A stretch of DNA of 64,000 bases from RYN-230 sp963837335 (GTDB lineage: Bacteria; Actinomycetota; Actinomycetes; Streptosporangiales; Streptosporangiaceae). The DNA lies in assembly GCA_963837335.1 (NCBI GenBank), contig CAWINS010000021.1, positions 124,001-188,000 of the forward strand. Direction: 5' to 3'. The first letter of the stretch is position 1, and the number at the start of each line of letters is the position of its first letter. The translations under genes were made by a program, and so were the position numbers. Below, piece by piece: positions 38,588 to 47,706 of the stretch. The notes below the pieces were generated by a model. That model did no database searches. It saw only the letters and a list, made by a program, of their open reading frames with translations, and was not told the origin of the DNA.

Positions 38588-40368
38588 CTACTTCACGCCG
38601 AGCACGGCGTAGTTGTACATGCCGTAGTAGGGCTGGACGTAGACGTTGGTGAGGTTCGGGCGGCCGGTAGAGCAGCGACTTGGCGTACACCTCGGGCAGG
38701 ATGGCCGCGTCCTTCATGACCTGCATGTCGATCTGGGCGGTGTAGGAGTTCCGCGCCGTGGCGTCGTTCGGTGCTGGCCATCTTGGCGAGCTCGTTGTTG
38801 ACCACCGGGTCGTTGAGCTCCTCGATGTTGGTGTTGCCGGCCGGGCTGATCGTGTCGCCGGCCGTGATGAAGTCGAAGAACCCGTAGCCGTCCGGCCAGT
38901 CCGGCGCCCAGCCGCCCATGGCGATGCCGAGGTCGTGCGAGTGCACGTAGTTCGGCACGCCGGCGAAGTTGCTGTAGTAGGTGCCCGACGGGTAGCCGTG
39001 CAGCTGAGCTTGATCCCGACCTGGGCCAGCGAGGCCTGCATGGCCTGCGCCGCGGACACTTCCTTGGGCCGGTCACTGCGGTAGGTGATCCCGGTGGTGA
39101 ACCCGTTCGGGTGACCGCAGGTCTTAGCGCTGCCTTGGCCGCCGGGATGTCGCCGCCGGGCTTGGTGGTGGCCTCGTACAGGTCGAAGTGCTTCTGGCCG
39201 ATGACGTTCGGCGGGGCCACCGTGCTGGCGATCGCGCCGCCGGCGACCGGGCCGCCGTAGGCGGTCTGCAGGTTCGTCTTGTTCGCCGCGTACTCGATCG
39301 CCTCCGGCAGTGCACGTTGTTCAGCGGCGCCACCTTGGTGTTGAGGTAGGCGAACCACAGGAACCCGCTGATCGGGTTGTCGGAGGAGGCCTTGAGCGTC
39401 GGCGAGGACAAGATCTTGGCCCGCGCCGCCGCCTGCACGCCGGTGCCCGGCCGCGTCCACGTCCAGGTCACCGGCGAGCAGCCGGTTGTCGAGGTCGTTC
39501 GGCGTTCACGTTCCAGTTGATGACGACCTTGCTGGGCAGCTGCTTGGCGTTCGGGTCGGTGGCCGGGTTCCAGAACGTGTTCGGCACCAGCGTGAGCTGC
39601 TTGTTCAGCTGGTAGCTCTGGAACTTGTACGGCCCGGTGGAGATCGGGTGCAGCTGGTAGTTCGTGCCGGTGTCCTTGTTCGGCGGCACCGGCGCGGTCT
39701 GCGGGATCGCGACCACGTAGTTGAAGTCCGCGAACGGCTTGGCCAGGTGGAACACGATGGTGGTCGCGTTCGGCGTCTGCACCGCATTCAGGCCCATCAG
39801 GTTCTTGGACCGGTCCTTGTACGGGCCCGGGTAGCGCCGGGCTTCTGCGGCTCCGAGCAGCAGCGAGAAGTAGTTCGGGCCCAGCGGCAACTTGGCCCGG
39901 TCGAAGGTGCGCTCGACCGCGTACTTGACGTCGGCCGAGGTGACCGAGGTCCCGTCCTCGAACTTCACGTCCGGCTGGATGTGGTAGGTCCAGGTCAGCC
40001 CGTTGTCACTGACCACGCCCGGCGCCGGTCGCCAGGTCCGGGACGACCTGCAGGCCGCACTTGCCGGGGCAGGACTTGTAGGTCATCAGCGGCATCGTGT
40101 AGAGCCGGGTCAGGTTCCACGAGAACGCGTAATAGGTGTTGCCCGGGTCGGTCGAGTCGGTGGTGCTGCTGTCGCCGAAGGTCAGCGTCCCGCCCTTTTT
40201 GGTGGACGGGGTGACCACTTTGGTGATCGCGGCGTTGAAGCCAGCAGTGGTCGACGAGCCGGCGCTGCCGCCGCTCCCGCCGCTCCCGCTGCTGCCGCCA
40301 CAGGCGGCCAGCGCCAGAGCGGCGGTCGCCGCCAGCGCCGCCAGCCCTATGGTCCTGGGTCTCCTCAT
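38588..40368 (-). CDS. Oligopeptide/dipeptide-binding lipoprotein (SBP family 5), paralog 2, several frameshifts
   Basis: ATG 40368 with GGGAGGCG upstream gives MRRPRTIGLAALAATAALALAACGG, a lipoprotein signal with lipobox LAAC. GGTLTFGDSSTTDSTDPGNTYY and YTMPLMTYKSCPGKCGLQVVPDLATG follow. LTWTYHIQPDVKFEDGTSVTSADVKYAVERTFD, ISTGPYKFQSYQLNKQLTLVPNTFWN and TNLQTAYGGPVAGG come next. The C-terminus ends YNYAVLGVK. Frame changes occur near 40020, 39835, 39500, 39310, 39125 and 38660. It is closely similar to the protein at 33392-35165. It lies between the dppB-type and dppC-type permease genes, so the transporter has two binding proteins. Confidence 0.85.
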
Positions 40369-40423
40369 GAGGTGAACGCCTCCCTGTCGTGATTCATTGT
40401 GCGAATTTCGGTGATGCAGTGGC

Positions 40424-41416
40424 CTACCGGCTGCTTCTCGGGTCGAGAGCGTCGCGCAGCCCGTCACCGAACAGGTTGAATGCCAAGACGGTGATGAAGA
40501 TGGCCAGGCCGGGAATGATCATGTACATCGGGTCGATCGAGTAGAAACCTTGACTGACCGCGTCCGAGAGCATCCCGCCCCAGCTGGGCGTGGGCGGGAT
40601 GATCCCGACACCCAGGTAGGACAGGGCGGCCTCGAACAGGATGTTGGTCGGAATCAGCAGTGTGGAGTAGACCAGGATGGGCGCCACCAGGTTGGGCAGC
40701 AGCTCGCGGAACAGGATGTACGGACCGCGCGCCCCGATGCTGCGGGCGGCGTCCACGAACTCGCGCTCCCGCAGCGACAGCGTCTGGCCGCGGATGATCC
40801 GGCCCATATAGGGCCAGGCGAAGAACCCGATCACGAAGACGAGCAGGGCGATCCGCAGCGAATTGCCGTTCAGCCCGAACGCCGACGAGGGGATGACGCC
40901 GACCAGGGCGATCGCGAACACCAGCAGCGGGAAGGCCAGGAAGACGTCCATGACGCGGGCGATCACCGCGTCCACCCAGCCGCCGAAGTACCCGGCGATG
41001 ACGCCCATCACCACGCCGATGCTGACCGCCAGCGCGGTGGCCAGGAACGCGATGAGCAGCGAGACCCGGGCCCCGTTGACGACCCGGCTGAGCACGTCCC
41101 GGCCGGTGACCGGCTCGACCCCGAACGGGTGGGCGAGGCTGATCCCGCCCAGCGGTCCGTTCGGGCGGCTGAATGTCGGATTGATCAGGTTCGCGTGATA
41201 CACGGTCGGGTTCTGCACCAGGAACGGGCCGAAGATCGCCACCAGGATGAGGAAGACCACAACGCCGCCACCGACCATGGCCACCTTGTCGCGGCGCAGC
41301 CGCAGCCAGGCGATCTGGCCGAGCGACCGGCCCTCGATGGCCTTACCGCTGACCCCTTCGAGCACGCTCTCGGGTGCGAGGTCGCCAGACGTGGGCACGT
41401 CAAGCGGTGCTGCCAT
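40424..41416 (-). CDS. dppC: Oligopeptide ABC transporter permease DppC type (intact)
   Basis: 330 aa in one frame. The N-terminal cytoplasmic stretch SLGQIAWLRLRRDKVAMVGGGVVVFLILVAIFGPF is the OppC/DppC signature. LAHPFGVEPVTGRDVLSRVVNGARVSLLI follows. The EAA loop is EREFVDAARSIGARGPYILFRELLPNLVAPILV. The C-terminus is FNLFGDGLRDALDPRS, typical of the family. Five or six membrane helices are present. It is first in the minus-strand transporter cluster (dppC, SBP, dppB, dppD, dppF, SBP). In this cluster it is the only gene without a frameshift. Confidence 0.93.
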   Translation of the reverse strand: MAAPLDVPTSGDLAPESVLEGVSGKAIEGRSLGQIAWLRLRRDKVAMVGGGVVVFLILVAIFGPFLVQNPTVYHANLINPTFSRPNGPLGGISLAHPFGVEPVTGRDVLSRVVNGARVSLLIAFLATALAVSIGVVMGVIAGYFGGWVDAVIARVMDVFLAFPLLVFAIALVGVIPSSAFGLNGNSLRIALLVFVIGFFAWPYMGRIIRGQTLSLREREFVDAARSIGARGPYILFRELLPNLVAPILVYSTLLIPTNILFEAALSYLGVGIIPPTPSWGGMLSDAVSQGFYSIDPMYMIIPGLAIFITVLAFNLFGDGLRDALDPRSSR

Positions 41417-41589
41417 CTAGCGGCGCTCCCTGCTGCTCGTGACGGGAAAATTACCCGGCCGTCACGGCATAAGGCCGTGAGGTAGCCGGTTACCGGGGCC
41501 CCTACCGGGAGGATCTCCCGTTTTGCCTGGTCCGCGCCAGGGATACGACCACGTCGTGCCTGGATTGTGACCGAATCACAATGGCACCG

Positions 41590-42273
41590 TCATGGGTCGC
41601 CCCGCGTCTGCCCGGCCGCGGCCTCCCGCAGGGTGGCGAGATCGACCGCGCGCAGCGACGGGACGGTCAGGCGGGCGAGCCCGGGCGGGGGCGGCACGCT
41701 GGGGACCGCGACCACCGTGAGCCCGGCGGCGTACGCGGACCTGATGCCGGTGGGCGAGTCCTCCAGCGCGACGCACCGCCCCGGGGCCACCCCGAGCCGG
41801 GCGGCCGCCAGCAGGTACGGCTCGGGATCCGGCTTGCCGCGGGCCACGTCGGCGGCACACACCGTGACCGGGAAGCGGACCCCGATCGAGTCCAGCGCGG
41901 CGGCCATGATCTCCGGCTCGGCGGAGGTGACCAGGGCGTGCGGCAGGCCGGCCCGGCGACCTCGGCGAGCAGCTCGAGCGCGCCCGGCATCACCTGCACC
42001 CCGCGCGCCCGGACCAGGTCAGCCATGCCCTGCGGTAAGCCACTTTCCGATGACCTCCTGCGGCACCGGCTGCGCGGCCTTGCTCTGCATGTAGGCAGTC
42101 GACCGGGCCAGCGAGCCGCCGATGAGGTGCTGCTGGTCGGCCGGGCCCCAGGGGCTGCCCAACCGGGTCATGATCGCGGCCTCGGCCTCGAACCACAGCG
42201 GCTCGGAGTCCACCAGCAGCCCGTCCATGTCGAACGTGACCGCCTGCAGCGTCAGGTAGGCTTGCAGTGTCAA
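41590..42273 (-). CDS. HAD-superfamily phosphatase (beta-phosphoglucomutase-like), two frameshifts
   Basis: Motif I is in VTFDMDGLLVDSEPLWFEAE (DMDG), with the cap region TRLGSPWGPADQQHLIGGSLARS. The middle frame has QVMPGALELLAEVAG. The third frame has VCAADVARGKPDPEPYLLAAARLGVAPGRCVALEDSPTGIRSAYAAG, holding the motif III Lys (GKPDP) and the motif IV ED. Frame changes are near 42030 and 41955. The substrate is a phosphorylated small metabolite, not determinable here. The start at 42273 overlaps the metH 3' end by 4 bp in the same direction, so it may be co-transcribed with metH. Confidence 0.82.
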
Positions 42274-45200
42274 GTGGAGAAATACCTGGCTTCGGGGTGG
42301 AAGGTGATCAGGGCGTCGGTGGACTGTTCCGGCTCCAGCTGGAACTCCTCCGACAGCGCCACCCCGATCCGCTCGGGCCGCAGCAGGCGCACCACCTTGG
42401 CCCGGTCCTCCAGGTCCGGGCAGGCCGGGTAGCCAAACGAATACCGGCAGCCCCGGTAGCCGACCTTCAGGATGCCGTCGAGGTCAGCCGGGTCGTACCC
42501 AGCCAGGCCGGTCTCCTCGCGGACCCGGCCGTGCCAGTACTCCGCCAGGGCCTCGGTCAGCTGGACCGAGAGGCCGTGCAGCTCCAGGTACTCGCGGTAG
42601 GCGTTCTTGGCGAAGAGTTCCGCCGTGGCCCGGCTGATCGCCGGGCCCACGGTGACCAGCTGGAAGCCGACCACGTCCGGGTCGCCGGAGCCCGCCGGGC
42701 GGAAGAAGTCGGCCAGGCACAGATGCCGGTCGTGCCGCTGCCGGGGGAACGTGAAACGCTCCCGCTCGCCCCCGTCGCTGTCCAGGATGACCAGGTCGTC
42801 GCCGTCGCTGACCGCCGGGAAGTAGCCGTAGACCACCCCGGCCCGGAGCAGCCCCTCGCTCTGCACCCGGTCCAGCCACATCCGCAGCCGGGGCCGTCCT
42901 TCGGTCTCGACGAGCTCCGCGTAGGACGGGCCGCCCGCGCCGCGCCCGGGCTTGAGCCCCCACTGGCCCATGAACGTGGCCCGCTCATCCAGCCACGCTG
43001 CGTAATCGGAAAGCGGGATGCCCTTGACGATGCGGTCACCGAAGAAGGGTGGGGCGACCACCGGGTGGTCGGTGGCCACATCGGACCGGGCGGGCATGGA
43101 CTCCGGCTCGGTGACCTGGAGCCTCGCCCCGGTGGCGACCCGGCGCTCGCGCATGGGCGGCAGCTGGGCTCCGGCCTCGCCCCGCTTGACGGCCATGAAC
43201 GCGTCCATCAGGCGCAGGCCTTCGAAGGCGTCGCGGGCGTACCGGACCTCGCCGTCGAACAAGCTGGCCAGGTCCTGTTCCACGTAGGCGCGGGTGAGCG
43301 CGGCGCCGCCGAGCAGCACGGGCCACCGGCGGGCCAGGTCCCGGCTGTTCAGGTCGGCCAGGTTGTCCCGCATCACCACGGTGGACTTGACCAGCAGGCC
43401 GGACATGCCCACGACGTCCGCGTCGTGCTCGGTCGCCGCGTCCACGATGGCCGACACGGGCTGCTTGATGCCGATGTTGATCACGTCGTAGCCGTTGTTG
43501 GTCAGGATGATGTCGACCAGGTTCTTCCCGATGTCGTGCACATCGCCCTTGACGGTGGCCAGCACGATCCGGCCCTTGCCATCCTCACCGGACCGCTCCA
43601 TGTGCGGTTCCAGGTGGCCGACCGCGAGCTTCATGACCTCGGCCGACTGGAGCACGAAGGGCAGCTGCATCTGGCCCGAGCCGAAGAGCTCACCGACCGT
43701 CTTCATCCCGTCCAGCAGGACGTCGTTGACGATCTCCAGGGCGGGACGCTGGGCGACCGCCTCATCCAGGTCGGCCTCCAGGCCGCCCCGCTCGCCGTCG
43801 ATGATCCGGCGCTTGAGGCGTTCCCAGAGCGGCAGCCCGGCCAGTTCCGCCGCGCGGCTGGCCTTGACCGCGGCCGCGTCCACCCCGTCGAACAGCTCGA
43901 GCAGCCGGGCCAGCGGGTCGTAGCCATCCCGGCGGCGGTCGTAGACCAGGTCGAGCGCGGTCTGCAGCTGCTCCTCGGGGATCCGGGCGATCGGCATGAT
44001 CCGCGACGCGTGGACGATCGCGGAGTCCAGCCCGGCCCGCACGCACTCGTCCAGGAACACCGAGTTCAGCACGGCGCGGGCGGCGGGATTGAGCCCGAAC
44101 GAGACGTTGGAGACGCCCAGCGTGGTCTGCACGTCGGGGTAGCGCTGCTTGACCTGGCGGATGGCCTCGATCGTCTCGATCGCGTCGCGGCGGGTCTCCT
44201 CCTGCCCGGTCGCGATCGGGAAGGTCAGGCAGTCCACGATGATGTCGCAGGTCGCCATCCCGTAGTTGGTGGTGAGGTCCTCGATCAGCCGGGTGGCCAC
44301 CGCGAGCTTCCACTCGGCACTGCGGGCCTGGCCCTGCTCATCGATGGTGAGGGCGATCACCGCGGCGCCATGCTCGACGATCATGGGCATGACCCGGGCG
44401 ATCCGCGAGCCTGGCCCGTCGCCGTCCTCGTAGTTGACCGAGTTCACCACGGCCCGCCCGGCCAGCAGCTCCAGCCCGGTCTGGATCACCTCAGGCTCGG
44501 TGGAGTCGATCACCAGCGGCAGCGTGGCCGCCGTGGCCAGCCGCCCCGCCACCTCGGCCATGTCGGCCGGGCCGTCCCGGCCCACGTAGTCCACGCACAG
44601 GTCCAGCAGGTGGGCGCCGTCGCGGGTTTGCGCCCGGGCGATCTCCACGCAGTCCTCGTAGCGGCCCTCGATGAGCGCGTCCCGGAACGCCTTGGACCCG
44701 TTGGCGTTCGTCCGCTCCCCGATGGCCAGGAAGGACGTGTCCTGCCGGAACGGGACGTGCTGGTACAGCGAGGCGACCCCCGGCTCGGGCCGGGGCCTGC
44801 GCGGTGCCACCGGCCTCCCGCGCAGCCGCTGCACCACGGCGGCCAGGTGCTCGGGCGTGGTGCCGCAGCACCCGCCGACCAGGGCCAGCCCGAACTGCTC
44901 GGTGAACATGGCGTGCGCGTCGGCCAGCTGGGCCGGGCTCAGCGGGTACCGGGCGCCGTCGGAGGCGAGCACCGGCAGGCCGGCGTTGGGCATGCAGGAC
45001 AGCGGGATGCGCGAGTGCCCGGCCAGGTAGCGCAGGTGCTCGCTCATCTCACCGGGGCCGGTCGCGCAGTTGAGCCCGATCAGGGTGATGCCCAGCGGCT
45101 CCAGCGCGGTCAGTGCGGCGCCGATCTCGCTGCCCAGCAGCATGGCCCCGGTGGTCTCGATGGTGACCTGGGCGATGAGCGGGAGCTGCGCCCCCGCCGC

Positions 45201-45764
45201 GGTCATCGCCCGCCGCGCGCCGATGATCGCGGCCTTGGCCTGGAGCAGGTCCTGGCTGGTCTCGATGATGATCGCATCGGTCCCGCCGCTGATCAGCCCG
45301 GCGGCGCCCAGCTGGTAGGCGTCGCGGAGGTCGGCGAACCGGGCATGGCCGAGGGTCGGCAGCTTGGTGCCCGGCCCCATGGAGCCGAGGACCCAGCGCG
45401 GGTGCTCCGGGGTGGACCACTGGTCGGCCGCCGCCCGCGCGATCCGGGCCCCGGCCTGCGACAGCTCGGCGATCCGCGCGGATAGCCCGTATTCACCCAG
45501 GTTGCTCAGGTTCGCGCCGAATGTGTTGGTGGTGACGCAATCGACGCCGGCCTCGAGGTACCCATCGTGGACGGCGCGGACGATATCTGGCCGGGTGACG
45601 TTGAGGATCTCGTTGCATCCCTCATGGCCATCGAAATCTTCCAGCGTCGCGTCGCTGGCCTGGAGCATTGTCCCCATGGCCCCGTCGGCCACCACCACGC
45701 GATCCCCGAGGACGGCACCGAGTTCCGGCCGGGCCGCGCGGGCCGGGCGGGCAGTGTTCGTCAT
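42270..45764 (-). CDS. metH: Cobalamin-dependent methionine synthase MetH
   Basis: 1164 aa, intact. It transfers a methyl group from 5-methyltetrahydrofolate to homocysteine via cobalamin. Domains in order are as follows. The homocysteine-binding barrel has zinc Cys ligands in GLNCATGPGEM and VGGCCGTTPEHL. The pterin-binding domain has SFLAIGERTNANGSK and VIDSTEPEVIQTGLELL. The B12 domain has the DxHxxG motif (DVHDIGKNLVDIIL, about residue 741) and GMSGLLVKSTVVM. The C-terminal SAM-binding activation domain has ADFFRP, GYRGCRYSFGYPACPDLEDR. Start ATG 45764 has AGGGGGCC before it. Its length is close to actinobacterial MetH. Confidence 0.97.
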   Translation of the reverse strand: MTNTARPARAARPELGAVLGDRVVVADGAMGTMLQASDATLEDFDGHEGCNEILNVTRPDIVRAVHDGYLEAGVDCVTTNTFGANLSNLGEYGLSARIAELSQAGARIARAAADQWSTPEHPRWVLGSMGPGTKLPTLGHARFADLRDAYQLGAAGLISGGTDAIIIETSQDLLQAKAAIIGARRAMTAAGAQLPLIAQVTIETTGAMLLGSEIGAALTALEPLGITLIGLNCATGPGEMSEHLRYLAGHSRIPLSCMPNAGLPVLASDGARYPLSPAQLADAHAMFTEQFGLALVGGCCGTTPEHLAAVVQRLRGRPVAPRRPRPEPGVASLYQHVPFRQDTSFLAIGERTNANGSKAFRDALIEGRYEDCVEIARAQTRDGAHLLDLCVDYVGRDGPADMAEVAGRLATAATLPLVIDSTEPEVIQTGLELLAGRAVVNSVNYEDGDGPGSRIARVMPMIVEHGAAVIALTIDEQGQARSAEWKLAVATRLIEDLTTNYGMATCDIIVDCLTFPIATGQEETRRDAIETIEAIRQVKQRYPDVQTTLGVSNVSFGLNPAARAVLNSVFLDECVRAGLDSAIVHASRIMPIARIPEEQLQTALDLVYDRRRDGYDPLARLLELFDGVDAAAVKASRAAELAGLPLWERLKRRIIDGERGGLEADLDEAVAQRPALEIVNDVLLDGMKTVGELFGSGQMQLPFVLQSAEVMKLAVGHLEPHMERSGEDGKGRIVLATVKGDVHDIGKNLVDIILTNNGYDVINIGIKQPVSAIVDAATEHDADVVGMSGLLVKSTVVMRDNLADLNSRDLARRWPVLLGGAALTRAYVEQDLASLFDGEVRYARDAFEGLRLMDAFMAVKRGEAGAQLPPMRERRVATGARLQVTEPESMPARSDVATDHPVVAPPFFGDRIVKGIPLSDYAAWLDERATFMGQWGLKPGRGAGGPSYAELVETEGRPRLRMWLDRVQSEGLLRAGVVYGYFPAVSDGDDLVILDSDGGERERFTFPRQRHDRHLCLADFFRPAGSGDPDVVGFQLVTVGPAISRATAELFAKNAYREYLELHGLSVQLTEALAEYWHGRVREETGLAGYDPADLDGILKVGYRGCRYSFGYPACPDLEDRAKVVRLLRPERIGVALSEEFQLEPEQSTDALITFHPEARYFST

Positions 45765-45904
45765 AGGCCCCCTATTCTAGGGCGACGCGTCCCGCGGGGC
45801 CGGGTGGCCGGGACCAACGGCGGCCCCCGGGTCACGCGGCGATCACCGAGGTGCACGTAACCTGGTGTCATCCGGGTGAGCGGCGGCCCCGAAGGAGGTG
45901 GTGG

Positions 45905-46765
45905 GTGATCGAGCTGAACGGCGCTCAAGCGCTCTCCTCGCCGGCAGTCATCGCTGCCTTCGAAGGCTGGAATGACGCAGGTGAGGCGGCCAGCGGGGTG
46001 GTTGATCACCTGGGCCTGGCCTGGGAGGCCGCCCAGATCGCCGCCATCGATCCGGAGGACTACTACGACTTCCAGGTGACCCGGCCGGTGATGGAGGTCT
46101 CGGAGGGCCGCACCGACCGGCTGGTCTGGCCGACCACGCGGCTGTCCGTGGCCAGCCCGGAGGGTCTGGGCCGGGACATCGTGCTGGTGCACGGGATCGA
46201 GCCCAACATGCGCTGGCGGGCGTTCAGCGATGAGCTGGTGCAGTCCTTCACCGACCTGGGCGCGCAGACGGTGGTGCTGCTGGGCGCCCTCCTGGCGGAC
46301 TCCCCGCACACCCGGCCGGTGCCGGTGGCGGCGGCCGCGTCGGATCCGGCCCTGGCCAGCGAGCTGCACGTCGAGCCGGTGGAGTACAAGGGCCCCACCG
46401 GGATCGTCGGGGTGCTCCAGCACGCCTGCACCCAGGCGGGCATCGCGACGGTGTCGCTGTGGGCATCCGTGCCGCACTACGTGGCCCAGCCGCCCAGTCC
46501 CAAGGCCACCCTGGCCCTGCTCCGGGGGGTCGAGGACGTCCTGGATATCTCGCTCCCGCTGGGCGACCTGCCGCAGGAGGCCCGGGCGTGGGAACGCGGC
46601 GTCGACGAGCTGGCCGAGCAGGACACGGAGGTCGCGGACTACGTCCGCACGCTGGAGGAGGCCAAGGACGCCACGGATCTGCCCGAGGCGAGCGGGGACG
46701 CGATCGCCCGGGAGTTCGAGCGTTACCTGCGCCGCCGCCGCCACCCCGGCGAACCCGGCCGCTAG
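45905..46765 (+). CDS. PAC2-family protein (proteasome assembly chaperone fold)
   Basis: 286 aa. GTG 45905 is fixed by a strong ribosome site AAGGAGGTGG (45892-45901). The PAC2 pattern is visible: ALSSPAVIAAFEGWNDAGEAASGVVDHL, then YDFQVTRPVMEV, VLVHGIEPNMRWRAFSDELV and VVLLGALLADSPHTRPV. PTGIVGVLQHACTQAGI and SLWASVPHYVAQPPSPKATLALL follow. Homologs assemble proteasomes in eukaryotes; the bacterial role is unproven. It is divergent from metH (as Rv2125 beside Rv2124c) and about 20 kb from prcBA. The last about 60 residues are an acidic helical region ending RRRRHP. Confidence 0.9.
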   Translation: MIELNGAQALSSPAVIAAFEGWNDAGEAASGVVDHLGLAWEAAQIAAIDPEDYYDFQVTRPVMEVSEGRTDRLVWPTTRLSVASPEGLGRDIVLVHGIEPNMRWRAFSDELVQSFTDLGAQTVVLLGALLADSPHTRPVPVAAAASDPALASELHVEPVEYKGPTGIVGVLQHACTQAGIATVSLWASVPHYVAQPPSPKATLALLRGVEDVLDISLPLGDLPQEARAWERGVDELAEQDTEVADYVRTLEEAKDATDLPEASGDAIAREFERYLRRRRHPGEPGR

Positions 46766-46896
46766 AAAAGCACGCTCCGGTATGCGCGGCCTCAGCCACA
46801 GCCGGGAAGATAAAGGGGACCTGTACCACCGCTGATGTGCGGGCGAGGCCAGGCCCGCCGGAGGCGGGTGCTGGCCGAGCCTGCGCATGGCGGGGG

Positions 46897-46921
46897 GTCC
46901 AGGGGGGTCGCCCCCCCGGAC
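46897..46921. terminator. Bidirectional terminator, GTCC/GGAC and G6-TCG-C6 hairpin
   Basis: GTCC (46897-46900) pairs with GGAC (46918-46921), and a run of six G pairs with six C around the loop TCG (46908-46910), with one A-C mismatch. It lies between the convergent PAC2 and SCO1664-like genes and touches the stop of the latter. A near-copy occurs at 61521-61542 in the other orientation. Confidence 0.7.
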
Positions 46922-47706
46922 TAGTAGGGCGGCCAGGGGACGGCGGGCCAGTCCTCGGGCGGGTAGGGGTGGACCTTCGCGGCCAGCAGCAGGTCGATCC
47001 GCTGCCTGGTGGCCTGGATTTCACTGGCCGCCAGCCGTTGCGGCAGTTCCTCGGCGAGCGGCCCGCTGTCCAGCTCGTCCTGCAGCCTGATCAGCGCCTC
47101 GATGGCCCGGGCAGGCAGTTTGCGGCCCCGCCACTGCCACAGCACGGTGCGGAGCTTGTACTCCTCGCCGAAGCACACCCCATGGTCACAGCCGTAGAGC
47201 CGTTCGGCGCTGACCGGCAGCAGGTGGCCGATCTTGCGGTCCGCGTTGTTGACCACGGCATCGAAGACGGCCATGTCCCGGAGCATCTGGTGATCCGAGC
47301 GCCGCGACAGGGCCACCAGGTCCATCTCGGCGTCGGTGTCGATCCACAGCTGGCACATGCCCGGGCCGAACGGGCCGTCCCGGTACACGGTCGGCGGGAC
47401 CAGATCCCAGCCTGCGGCCCGGGACACCGCATACGCGGCCACTTCCCGGCCGGCCAGCGTGCCATGCGGGAAATCCCACAACGGCCGCTCGCCCGCGATC
47501 GGCTTGTACACGCAGGCTGACTCGCTGGACCCGTGCCGGATTGTGCAGTAGAGCGTGGCGTTGGACGCGACGATCAGGCGTCCCTCGATCTCCAGTTCTC
47601 CCTCGCGGAGCAGTTCGAGCGCGGCCGCGTGGTCATCCGGGGGCTGCTTGGGACGGCGCGGGGGACGGGGCCGGGACAGCCGGCGGGCGGGCGGCTTATC
47701 AGCCAT
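46921..47706 (-). CDS. SCO1664-like protein (phosphatidylinositol kinase-like fold)
   Basis: 261 aa. It matches the actinobacterial family whose gene sits beside DUF3090 and the histidine phosphatase. The N-terminus is a Pro/Arg-rich leader. Then IEGRLIVASNATLYCTIRHG, ACVYKPIAGERPLWDFPHGTLAGREVAAY (kinase-like nucleotide site), MAVFDAVVNNADRKIGHLLP (catalytic NNADRK, as in HipA/PI-kinase folds) and YGCDHGVCFGEEYKLRTVLW follow. A kinase-like activity is suggested by these motifs but not shown. ATG 47706 overlaps the upstream DUF3090 stop by 8 bp; ATG 47724 is an alternative. It is probably one operon with the next two genes. Confidence 0.85.
   Translation of the reverse strand: MADKPPARRLSRPRPPRRPKQPPDDHAAALELLREGELEIEGRLIVASNATLYCTIRHGSSESACVYKPIAGERPLWDFPHGTLAGREVAAYAVSRAAGWDLVPPTVYRDGPFGPGMCQLWIDTDAEMDLVALSRRSDHQMLRDMAVFDAVVNNADRKIGHLLPVSAERLYGCDHGVCFGEEYKLRTVLWQWRGRKLPARAIEALIRLQDELDSGPLAEELPQRLAASEIQATRQRIDLLLAAKVHPYPPEDWPAVPWPPY

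Noticed and set aside
42267..45485. 1072-codon open frame on the + strand opposite metH
   Set aside because: It is antisense to an intact, domain-complete MetH. High GC leaves long open frames opposite real genes, and the product has no family motifs.
45765..45904. Cobalamin riboswitch upstream of metH
   Set aside because: Only 140 bp separate metH from the divergent PAC2 gene, too short for a typical B12 riboswitch plus both promoters, and no B12-box-like sequence was seen.
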